A stretch of 64,000 nucleotides of DNA, taken from assembly GCA_030268105.1 (NCBI GenBank), contig BSDZ01000004.1, positions 1,537,001 through 1,601,000 on the forward strand. Reading direction: 5' to 3'. Positions 1-11,100 of this stretch are shown here, piece after piece (the first letter of the stretch is position 1; each line of letters opens with the position of its first letter). The stretch is from Volvox africanus (Eukaryota; Chlorophyta; Chlorophyceae; Chlamydomonadales; Volvocaceae). The notes beneath the pieces were generated by a model that made no database searches, had not been told where the DNA came from, and saw nothing but the letters and a program-made list of their open reading frames with translations. The translations under genes were made by a program, and so were the position numbers.

Positions 1-538
1 ACGGCGCGCACAGAGACGCTGCCGCGAACAGTGCGTGGGCGCTGTGCAGTGAAGGGGCGCTGGCCCTGGACCGACTTAGCATGAAGCGACTGCATTCTTA
101 TATTTTTGGGAAGTTCAAAATGCAGGAGTAAAATTCTGTCAGAGTCAAGGGACAAAGCTGGGTTGGACAACCTAAAAGATCGCAGCCTGGGCAATCATGC
201 CGTACCCACTTTACGTCTAGATGTACGTAAGCGTGAGCTTCCGTTAGATCCGACGTAATCGGCAGTTACTGTGCTTCATAGTCAATTCTTCCTTGTGATT
301 ATGTCTTCAGGCGATGTTCGCAAAGCTGCTTCTGGTTCGCAAACGCAAGCTCCAAATGGAACCAAGAGTCTTGTACTGACATTGTTTCGGATGAATAAAT
401 TTACTACCGAGTTTTGGACACAAGTTCATGTAGACAGGCATTTAACCTTTGAACTCAAGGAGGCTACATTGCCTAGTGACGCGTTGGGAGGGTTATAAGA
501 TTAGAAGTTTAAACCGTGCCGTTTTTTATAAGGCGAGG
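1..538. other. Left edge, no gene assigned
   Basis: This stretch holds a 75-codon open frame (271-498) that does not join the downstream gene in any convincing splice phase. I see no motif in it. It probably contains the promoter and 5' UTR of the gene starting at 539, or further 5' exons I could not connect. Confidence 0.4.
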
Positions 539-2924
539 ATGAATTTGACATCGGAATCCTCATGTCCTGAGAATGATTTTGATAAGTTTCTAGGGGTAGC
601 CTTGCAAGAAATTCCACCTGACATCGTCGAGCAGCTAAAGGCTGGACTTGAGAAGCGCTATGACAAGCCACCAGTGGATGAGATGGCGCAGTGCCTAAAG
701 CGGATCCTTCCTCTCAGTAAGGTGCGGCGACATAAGGGCTTAGGGCCGTACTCCTTTTAATGACCTTCAGGAACAGACCCACGGGGCAATGGTGACGGCG
801 GCGCACTTGATGCTGGTCATAATACCTAACCGCATCTGCGGCCTCACAATCCTTGTCGAATGCAAGAAATCGTGTATCATGTGGATTGTTCCGCACAGAA
901 GTGTGAGATCACAGTAATGATTTCGTTAGCTTGTGACATGAGATCCCTATTGTGACAAGCCAAATGCATACAAGGCCCACGCTCTGCGGATGTGCTGACA
1001 CGACAGGCCCGGCAGCTGCTGTTCAACCCCACTGAGGAGGACATGCAGCTTTACCCGGCACTTATCGCCATGCCGCCCGCGGGTGCTCCGGACACTCACC
1101 CACAGCAGAAAATTCAGGTGGGTGCGGGGCTGCCAAGTGCCGGGCGGTTATGGTTTAGCGGGGCCTTTCAGAATCTTATATTCTTAGGATGGCGAGTTCC
1201 AGTTACGTATTTGGCCACAGGAAAAAATGAAAGAAATTGCGGCTCGGCTGGAGCCCCGGGCCCCACACCGTACGTGGCCCGCACACTGGAAAGCAGGTTG
1301 CTCCCCGCCAACGCGAACGCATCGGACCCAAATCCTGCAGCCCGGCTATTGGCTTTGGTTATTGCCCCATAGGCCGCACTTACAAACTCCCATACGTCGC
1401 ATAGGAAGTCGATGTTGTCTTATAGGAGACAGGCCATAGCAGCATGTGATTTAGAAGAGCACACAACTAACGTACCGACACAGCTTTTCCCATCATTCTG
1501 AATGCAGGTGTGCGCTATGGCGGCAATTTATCTGGTACACAGCAAGAACTGGAAGCTGATGCGGCCGTTTGTGGAGGCGGGAGGCCTCAGGTGGGCCCGT
1601 TCCTTTCTGCTGACGGGCGGGACAGGGTACTGACCTTAACGAGAGGCTTGGTCCTGGGCCGCATGGCCTTGGTGAGGAGGAAGCAAACTCCGGCAGCGGG
1701 CCTGTGGCAGCTGGCAGTAACGCATTACATTGCGAACTCATGACCCACGCTTGCGGGTCACTGGCCTCACTGCCTACGACCCTCATGGAGCATTTTCTCC
1801 GACCCGTCTTCAAAGTTCCAAACATGCCATTCCCACAGACAGCAAGCCGCGTGGTCATCTGCACCCGCCTCCCTAACACAGGGAAATTAGACGGTGTTGT
1901 TTTGTTTCGGATCGTCACCTTAATACCCCGTGGGGGCAGTGCATGTATACTGGCTCATTTCCCTCACGCGCCTTAGGGCGGAGCGTTGCCTCGTACTTCC
2001 TCACAACATGGGAAAAGGGGTTGTGGATGGAGGACCCCCTGCATCGGGGCCGGCAGGCGCCACCGGGCGATCTCATGGGGTGCGCAAGATTTCGCGCTCC
2101 GCCACAAGGGTAGGACACAACCCTTGGCGAATATTGCGAAATGAATGACCTTTTGCGACGCAGCCGCCCAACGCTAAATGGCTCCCGTACCTGCAAGCGC
2201 ATGCCCGACCGGCATGTCGCCGACGACATTGCACATCCACTTGCCCGTGTCAACACCTGGCGGGTTCCCTCCTACCACCCTTGGCCGGGATGTTGCCTAA
2301 GTAGGAGCGTCAATTTGATTGTCCTTGTTAGCATTTGTACAGTTGGTAATGTCTTATCGGAATGTCTGGACGGATACCTTTTCAGGCAATTGGCTGCAGG
2401 GCTTGCGCACCCGAACGCATACCTGGCCAGTCAGGCCATGTCGTCCTTAATGCACATCACGGATGAAACGCTGCTCTTCCCCTGGCACGAGCCGCCAGCT
2501 GCGCCGGATGGCCGGGGGCCTCGGCTGGGGCCTTATGCGCTGGTATTCCAGAGAATGTGAGGAGCAGTGAGGAAAGAGGAAAATCATAGGGGTGGGTGCG
2601 CCTGGGGCGGTGTCATGGGTGGGGTGTCATAGGGCGCCATAGCGGTGTCATATCAAAGCTGCTGCGGTATGGGATGCGCCCAAATAGACGTTGAAAGGAG
2701 CTGCATTAGTCTGGGGGGAAGTGTTGGCAGGGAGGCAGGGGAGAGGAGGTGCGGTGTTAAGTTAGCAAGGCCCGATATGTCTCTTTCTCAGCGCCCCTTT
2801 CTAACTATATATATATACCCTAAGAATATAATATATAAAAATATAATATATGAAAATATTATATGAAAATATAATGTATATAATAAAAGTATAATATATA
2901 TATCCCCTAAAAACCCTAAAACCC

Positions 2925-2973
<49 letters not shown>

Positions 2974-3387
2974 TTTATTTGCGTTTATTTATGTGGATAT
3001 ACTGTGACAACGACATCCGCTTTCCTACTTCCATCAGCGGCCCTGCGTAGTGCCGCCGGCTTCTGATTATCGGATTCACCACCTGCTGTAAGGCTTCGTA
3101 TAAGTCACGCTCTTATTGGTGGGCATCAGTGGAAACTTATTTGATCCCCTTGGCTCCGTACATTTGACTCCGCCCCTCTGCTGCCTGTTCTGGCAGGTTC
3201 GAGCTGACCGACGTGCTTCTGCCCAACCTGCTGGCCCACTACCGTCACCCGCCCACCTTTCCCGGCTCTACAAACATGGCATTGCGGTTGTTTGCGTTCT
3301 ATGTGTCCTGGTTGAGGAAACACTACACCCGGGTGCGTCATCTGGTGCGGCAGCAAACCAGTGCAGAAATTAATAGTCCAACAACTT

Positions 3388-3438
<51 letters not shown>

Positions 3439-6295
3439 CTGGTTTTCATTTGTCTCTTTTTAAAATCCTGGTACACAGACCAGGGTTAGTTGAGCAAAAA
3501 AAACGGACCGCTGACAGGCCATCGTACCATGGAAAGCTCCACGCCTCACCAGTTCCAGCTCTCAAGCAACTTCCGTTACTCTAAAATTTCGCGGTGTGTT
3601 TGTGCTTGTTGTACATTACTAGCAGAACACCTCTTGGGGATTCAGGAACATGCAACTGCGTGTCATTGACCCCGTTCACTTGGCCCATCTGCCCATTCGC
3701 AGGACGGACAGCTGTCACTGAGCGCCTCTCTGCTGGCGCTCCTGCAGAAGTGGGGAGCAGACGAGCAGGTGTCGGAAGAGGAGAGGGAACTGGCCAAGCA
3801 ACTTTACATGGACTTCAGCAGGTCGATGCGTGCTCGATGGTGACGAGCTGGATTAGACCCTAGTAAAGCACTAGGCTCGACCTAGACTCGCTTCCCATCA
3901 GACGTGCTAGCAGGAAGTTAGGGCACCATGCGGCGTTGGGGACTAGCTGAGTTTGCTTGAAAGTCCCCAAACGGGATATACTCAGATTGACGAATCGATG
4001 TCCCCTTGGGGAGTTGGGGGCCACATAGGGTGCCGCGGGACCTTTTCCTTTCTCTGTTTTTTCGTCAAAGCTCATATACCTGCGTCCGGTTTTGCGGGCA
4101 CGTGGTTTCATGTGCTCCTTTAGAACCCCGTCCGCCGTGTAGCTTGTACACATTGGTCTCAGATCTCTCCGTTCGTCGGTTTGGCTCCCGGCTGCGCTCA
4201 GGTGCCCCCCTGCGGAGGAGCTGCCAGCGCCCAATGGCGATGTCACACCAGAGGCTCGCCCCACCTCACTACACCTCTTAGGAGGTCTGAGCACTGACGA
4301 GGAACCGGTAGGGTGTTAGGCCAGACTATGTTGTGGTATTTCCTTATGCTTGCCCAATTCCAATCCCAAGAAGATGGAACGTGATCCCCGTATTGACGTC
4401 ACGCTCTTTGGACGTCGTCTTCCGTTCGCGACCGTACTAAGCTGTCCAAGGTTACCGATCTTACGGTTCGGGGCGCTGAGGATGGCCGCGCGCGGCTGAC
4501 GCTTCCGCATGACGGTCTCAAGCACCCCCTTCTCCACAGCGCCGTCTCCATTTTGCTCTTGCGGGCGCTGCCTGCCTCGCACCTGCATTGTGCCACTTCC
4601 CGAATTACCTTAACTTTATGCTGGTCGCAACGTCGGCCGCAACGTTGTTTGTGCACGGCAGGAGATATCTGTGGTGTCAGAGCGTACTGATATCAATCGG
4701 GGTCCTTCTGCTGACAATGAGGCGGAGCAGCTAAGGGAGCAGGGCAACGATGCTTACAGGTGCGGGTGATGTTACAGCGGCTCTTTTGGACGTATGGGCG
4801 AAAGGAAGTTGCATACAACATCGGTATGCAGGCCCGTTCATCTGCATCCCTCCTAATTGCATGCCATAACTCCCATGGGTTGGGATTGGCATCAATTTTG
4901 CCGACACACTCCCCACAGTATAGCGGCTTTCGGATGGTTATGGCCATATGCCTGGGTAATAACTTCCAGTATGCAGAATCAATTTCATCACCAGCCACCG
5001 AGTTCACCACTTAACCCTTTGGTCTATGTGACATATCTATCCGGCGCCCCAAAACCCAATCCATACAATAATAATAATAATGATACGCCGGCCGTAGCCT
5101 GGCGGGTGTTAAGGGGGGTGGGAAACTGAGGGGTTGCATAGTCTCCCTTGTATATCCGCACCACCGGAACCCAATCCATACGACAATTGGGTCGCAGAAA
5201 GCCCCAGTAAGCTCGAAACCCTGGAACCCCCGACGGTCGCAGACGCGGTGACTACTCGACTGCAATTCACCTCTACAGCGCGGCACTGGACGTCCTGGTG
5301 CCAACGGATTGCCTGCTGACGGAGGGACCCCGCCGGGCAGCCTACCACTCCAACCGTGCTGCGGCATATATGGCCCGAGGGGCTTCCGGAAAGCTGCGGG
5401 AAGGTGGGTCCCGGATTTCAAATGGAAACCGGCTAAGGAAACCGGCTAACCCTGGGTGTTAGCTCTCATTGTTTGCTGGAGCTCTTGGTGACGGGCTGTG
5501 TGGAGCTGAGGAGTGTTATGAGGTGGGCTCAGATTTTCATGTTGGTGTGCGACTGCGTCCGGGATTAGGAAGGAAGGCGGTCTGCTGAGGCGTATTTCCT
5601 AGGAGGGTGTTGAGCAGACTGAAGGCAGCTGCGGGGAGCTTATCACCCCCTTCATATGCCGGGCCCCCTGAGTCCTGCGGCTGCATTGGAGGCTATGCTG
5701 CGACGGATGATATTTGGATGCGCCCGTTTTGCTTGCTACTCTCGTTGCATTTTGACATACCTCAATACCTTGGCCCTTCCCAACGCATGCAGGCGACGCT
5801 GACAAGACAGGGCACTTGGAGGGAGTTGATCACGGCTCGCAAGGCGTCATCTTACGCCACTACGAAGCTGCTGTAATGGATTGCGACCAGGCGTTGGCCT
5901 TGCAGCCCTCCGGAAATGCCGCCGCAAAAACGCTGCTGCGCAAGTGCCGCGCACTGCTGCAATTAGGCCGCCTTGAGGAGGTAACCACGGCGGCACGGTC
6001 TGGACTTGACAAGTGCGAGGGCGAGGGGGAGCTGCGATGTGACCTCCAGCAGATTCTACTTACGGTGAAGCAGCAGCAGCAGCAGTCAAAGCAACACGAA
6101 GGGTTGAAGCAGCACCCGCGAGAGCAGGTGGAGGATATGGCTTCAACACCAAAGGCTGAAGTTGATCCATCTGAAATGAAGCGAAAGTTGACATCGAAGG
6201 CCGATGCATCCAAGGTCGAGGCTAAGGTAACCTCCCAGCCGATGGCCGGGGCATCAGCACAGGCAATGAGTGTTGACTGGAACGCCATGGATTGA
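539..6295 (+). CDS. ARM-repeat plus TPR domain protein, 565 aa, 10 exons
   Basis: Exons: 539-716, 975-1117, 1508-1590, 2386-2556, 3197-3332, 3703-3821, 4202-4307, 4662-4759, 5243-5403, 5793-6295. Every junction has GT/AG ends and matching phase, and the total of 1698 nt closes on TGA. The N-terminal ~300 residues are helical, ARM/HEAT-like: stretches such as AIYLVHSKNWKLMRPF and LASQAMSSLMHITDE recall armadillo helices. A TPR begins near residue 333 (EQLREQGNDAYRRGDYSTAI, split across exons 8 and 9), followed by a second helix pair (YHSNRAAAYMARG) and a third (VMDCDQALALQPS). The C-terminus is a Gln/Lys-rich tail. TPR-ARM co-chaperones such as UNC-45 and TTC12 carry the domains in the opposite order, so this is not a plain orthologue of either. 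A role as an Hsp90/Hsp70 adaptor or assembly factor is inference. The start ATG at 539 is the first Met in the open frame; additional 5' exons cannot be excluded. Confidence 0.82.
2806..2973. repeat. AT-rich tract with TA, GT and GA microsatellites
   Basis: The run of TA dinucleotides passes into (GT)n and then (GA)n at about 2930-2973. It lies in intron 4 of the ARM-TPR gene. It contains a telomere-like CCCTAAAA scrap at 2904-2924. Confidence 0.9.
3391..3438. repeat. (TCGTCC)8 hexanucleotide microsatellite
   Basis: Eight perfect copies lie in intron 5 of the ARM-TPR gene. Both strands stay open here and translate as LVLVLV on + or DEDEDE on -; both are artefacts of the repeat. Confidence 0.95.
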
Positions 6296-6454
6296 TGTGA
6301 AAGTCCAAGACGGCTGCGCCCGATTGTGCTGAACGGGCCCACGAACACGTGGGATCGAATGGCCCGTTGGCGCCTGCGGCAAAAGCTAGTGAGTGGTGCA
6401 GAGCTGGTATGCAGTATGCGGGTGATGAGAAGCAGAACTGACCCAATAGTGTAT

Positions 6455-6459
6455 TGTAA
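6455..6459 (+). terminator. TGTAA poly(A) signal of the ARM-TPR gene
   Basis: First TGTAA after the stop codon, 160 nt downstream. TGTAA is the standard polyadenylation signal in chlamydomonadalean algae. Confidence 0.6.
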
Positions 6460-8123
6460 GACAGTGTTTTGTGTTTTAAGACGAGTGCCGGCGGCAGAGA
6501 CGAAATGGCAAGGAGGGAAGCTGTATGTGTGTTCACTATTAGGAAGAAAGCGCGGTCCTTTATATGAGCTCGAGAAGAACAAAGAAAATAATTGCTGAGA
6601 TCTGTGAGTTTAGTGTTATGTGCAAGAGGAGGGGAGGGGAATAAAGAGAACACAAAGCATCCCGTGCATTTGAAATGCAACGCGATGAGGTTTGTGTGCG
6701 GCCTCGAGGAGGTGCATAGACCAAGGAATGTGTGAGCATAGTGCTTGGCACATGGCAGCAGCGATTTGGCCAGAGACAATAGCTTGGTGCACAGAAAGCC
6801 GGGACTGTAGAGGGTTGTATTGACAGAGACGCTCTTCTTCTGACAGAAGATTGCTGACCAGTAGCGGAGTTGACGAATTAGTTGATTCGGCAGATTCCGC
6901 TGGATGCTGGTGGTGGGTGCTGAACCTGGGAAAACCACTGATTTCGGAGAAGTCGGTATGGGAGACTGGATGAGGGTGCCCCGAAACACCGGGGAAGGTA
7001 GGGTCTGCCAGGTTAGTGGCCACGGGTGATGTACCCCCCTATCCTACACACTTAGCAAAGAAGATGCTGAGTTTACAGTCGGCAAATGTGTTACATATCG
7101 GGCATGTTTCACAGCCCTGCTGCTGGCGCATTACGTTCATCCCACGTTGCTGGCAACAATTACGCTCTGGCAACAATTACGCCGTATTACGCCTAATCGC
7201 ACTAAACCGGCTTGGCTGGTTAAGACGATGGAATAAGTGGACCAGCACAAACAACCTAACGTTTGCCATTCCTCTGCAAGTCGGCATCAGGGTGTCGGCA
7301 ACAGTAATCAACACCCTAATCCTTCCTTTTCCTTAGGATGCGATGTGGGATAAAGGATGCAACGTGACGGGATGAACTGGGGGAACCAAGCCAGCCTTTT
7401 GGCCCATGTCCACGCATCTTTCCGACTGTTAGGTACGTGTTCAGCATTTAATGCGAGCTTGGGTAGCAAGCCGGTCTCAACAGCAATTCCACGGGTGTTC
7501 CATTGAAGGGTCACTAACCGAAACTAACCGAAATATAATAATCCTGATATAATCCATGACCAGCAGATGCACGAGCGCCACCCAGGTCACTTCCTGCTGC
7601 CACGATTATAATTGGGCACTAGAGGACCCTACTCACTCGGATGTGTGTCATGCCTGTACTAATAAGTATCTCCTTAAGCTATGAGACTATGTACGGCTAC
7701 AGAGACGTCCTACAGGGCAGATTGGCCCAGTCTGAAGTGAAACAATCGTGTATCTGCATAAATATTTGGTAAGCACTCAAAAGCGCCGCCACCGCCCATA
7801 CGTCTCAAACGGTAACCACCGTCAAGCTAACCAAGCTAGCCTACTCCTGCGTTGCAAGGAGAAGCAACTCATCTCGTCTTCGCAACGTCCAAATTTCACA
7901 ACTCCAACGACAAGGCGGCAACGTAAGGTGGACTCTTGTTCATCCCATGCTTCATCCCAACCGGGAATACATCACCGAGGAGCACCGGGCGAAAGAGGAG
8001 GCATTGGATATTGCTTTCACGTGCATACCGCCTTACCTCAACACCAAATCTTCATAATGTTTCCAGCCCAGTAGTCACGACACTCATTCGACACTCATTT
8101 GCTACTCCACCTCATTAAGCAGC
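6460..8123. other. Convergent intergenic region / 3' UTRs
   Basis: No gene is recognised between the two convergent genes. Minus-strand TGTAA (read as TTACA) occurs at 7091-7095 and 7073-7077, the nearest candidates I saw for the coiled-coil gene. That would imply a 3' UTR of about 1 kb. The 255-codon minus-strand frame at 6222-6989 has no domain and overlaps the real C-terminal exon of the ARM-TPR gene. Confidence 0.5.
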
Positions 8124-11100
8124 CTAGGTCAGCCGCGCCATGCCTTCCTCAACCGCAACTGCGTCATCATCGCCATTCGCAGCCCTGCCGCCGCTGCCAC
8201 CCTCACTACCGTTGCTGCCGCAAGTCAACGCCTGGAACGCCCGTGGGTTCCCCAGAGCCAATCCCAGCGCCATGCCACCCGCAACAAGCGTGCCCTTAAT
8301 CGCCAACCCGAGCATGAGTCGCAGAGGCTGAACCCGTCCTGCATGCCGTCGCTGCGTTGATGAGGACGAATTCTTATCATATTGCTTGGCTGTAGCACCG
8401 TCCATATCGTTGGGCCCTTCCTCCGGAATTGCATTGTAAGATGCCAGGAGGTTCTCAGCCACAACGTGCTCAGTACTGAATAGTCGAACATCACCGCCAG
8501 CACCCCAAGCGTTGCCATAGATACCTGAGCTATCAAACCATCTCAACACCAGTGATTGCTGCGCCGCTGCGTGAGCCAACGCTTGGACATGAGGTGTCGG
8601 GCGCGGACTCGCACTTAAAGTACAGCAACGCAGAGGATTTTCCAGACACTCAATCGGACTGAGAGGATTACCATTGGCGCTGCAGCTATCCACGAAGCCC
8701 TGGCCGTAATTAGTAACCTCAACTGTGTTATCGACAGCAGTGTCGACCTGCGTGCAAGCGTCGATTAAAGACGTTTTTGATGGAGTCGTTGTCAACGCCG
8801 CCTCTGCCTGTAAGAGCCGAGCTTCCAGGTCGTCCACGTGAGCGCAGAGGCGCTCGTTTACGGATACCTGATATAATGTGCAGAACATGGGACGAGTGAG
8901 CGAGGAGTTGATGGCGAAGTGTGCGAGGGGCAGGGACAGTGGGGCAGAAGTTGCGAGCGCCGAGTTTCGCTACCATACAGGATTGATTATGTGACTGGGG
9001 TTCCGACACTTAGCTGGGGAAGGATGCACGCACGTTGAACAGAAAGACACGGGCAGAACACCATTTCTACCGTCCTCGTACATGCACTACTAGGAAGAAA
9101 CTTAAACGACCGTGGCGATTAGACCGGGGACGTTATATGGGCTGCAAACCGTACCGAGGTTCGTGTTACGTGTGACCTTGGTATATGAACCCAAAACCCA
9201 AGCGTCCGTACGATGCATCTTGATTAAGTCTCACCTGATGCCCGCAACTCAAGCTTATACTACAGAGAGATGAGACCATCGCGTCACATCATGTCGGATT
9301 ACGTAAGCTCATGATTGTTATGCCAGTCGTGTCAGCCTACCTACCTGTCGCCCCTCGGTCAGGGCGCTGCGCCTGCCCGCGCTCCCAGTGGTCAGCGGCC
9401 GCCCCGTACCTGAGCCTTGAGGACCCGCAGCTCCTCCTCTGATTGCCGCAGCTGGTCCTCCGCCTCGGTCACCTGCTGGCGTAGACGAGCTAACTGAGCC
9501 TCCTGCCGCTCATTCACACGAGCATCCTGCTTGGCCAACTCCTGCATAGATGGCGAAGGTATGCGGAAAATGAAACAAACCAAGGGCAGATGCACGACAG
9601 AGCGAAACGGAAATGAAGATCACCATTGAAGTTGGATCCATATTGCTGCATGTTTCACGCACCGCAGTGGCGCGCAGGGTCGCCCGCAGCTCTTGGACCT
9701 CCGCCTCTAGCGGCGCCACACGGGCACACATTGTGGCAGCGGCCCCCGCTTGGCGTTCCGCCTCAGCGGTCAGGTCCGCCACCTGCGTGCGCAGCTGTGT
9801 CACCTCTGCAGCCTGCTGCACCGCTTCATCCACCCTGTGGCCACCGCAATAGTAATAGCAAGCAACACGTTAGCGTGGAGCAGGTATGCAAGCTAAGCCT
9901 GGGTCTGCTCCCAGCCAGGCATTTCCACCTTTTTTCGTCTGTACGCAATATAGGCTCAAAAGGTGACAAATGGAACATGGAGAGTGTCCTCTAAGAATTA
10001 CCGACGCTGCAGTGCAGAGGCTGCCCAGCTGGCAGACGGCGCTGGACCGAGGAGCACATGTCAATCTGGGCACTCCAGGAACCCTTTCTCCTGACTCATT
10101 CGCTCGCTTGCTCTGCACCCGCGCACTAAGCTACAAAGTATTACCTGACTCGCATAAGTGACAAGGTGCCATTGCCCTCGTCAAGCTGACGAAGCAGCTG
10201 CTGCCGTTCCGCTTCACCAGCTAAGATGCGTTGCATAAGGGCACCCTCATTGGCGTGCACGGTGTTGAGCTGTTGTGGAGGAAAGGGTTCCCAACTTATT
10301 AGGCCGACCAGCATGCGCATAAAGGATGTTGCATTGTTCGGTGGATCACACTATGGCAAACTTCGTTTCAGCACACAGGTAGGAATCCTGGGACTGGAGG
10401 CAATCTGACACAGGCAATCTGGCATAGCCATACACACTGAGAGGCAGCCAAGGAGCGCCAGCGGCCGTATCCTTTGCAGGTAACCCACTAACCTAATGAG
10501 TGACATACTGCAGTTGCTCACAACCCTCACGGCATTGCCTGCCTGCTGGAGCACCAAGTAGATCTATATCCCCATTCCCGTGCGCCTATTAGCCATCAAG
10601 TTCCCTCATGATCACCTCTGCCTCACCTGCTCCAGAGCCTCCCTACTGGTCCGCCGGTCCGCTGCCAACTGATCCTGCAGCTCCGAAACTCGGTTCCGCA
10701 ACTGTGCCGCTTCCCCAGCCAGCTCCTGCTCCTGGTGCATTGCATCGGCTTGACTCTTGTTTTGGACAGATGATAATAAGGGATAAAAGAAATATGCAAG
10801 GGTTAGCTCTCAATGAATCATGTGACCAGAATCTCTGATTGCCGCTTCCACGCGCTGTCCTCCGAGCCATAATGCCTTTTGGCCACCCACCTACCCACTC
10901 ACCCGAGCTGCCCGCGTCTCAAGGGCCTCGAGCAGCTCCCTTTCCACCATGCAAGCCCGCTCCTCCCCTTCAGCGCGCGCTTGCTGCACCTCCAAACTGA
11001 CCATCGCCCGCACGGCCTCTAGCTCACGTCGTGCGTCGTTCGCCTCGGCCTTCACTGTGTTCACCTCCAGACGCGCCGCCTTCACTTTCGCACGCGCCCG

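Noticed and set aside
3126..3476. Acidic DEDEDE protein on the minus strand
   Set aside because: Translation of the (TCGTCC)8 microsatellite inside an intron.
5860..6582. 240-codon minus-strand ORF
   Set aside because: Antisense shadow of the in-phase TPR exon 5793-6295.
6222..6989. 255-codon minus-strand ORF
   Set aside because: It overlaps the last exon and 3' UTR of the ARM-TPR gene in antisense and has no domain; best explained as chance.
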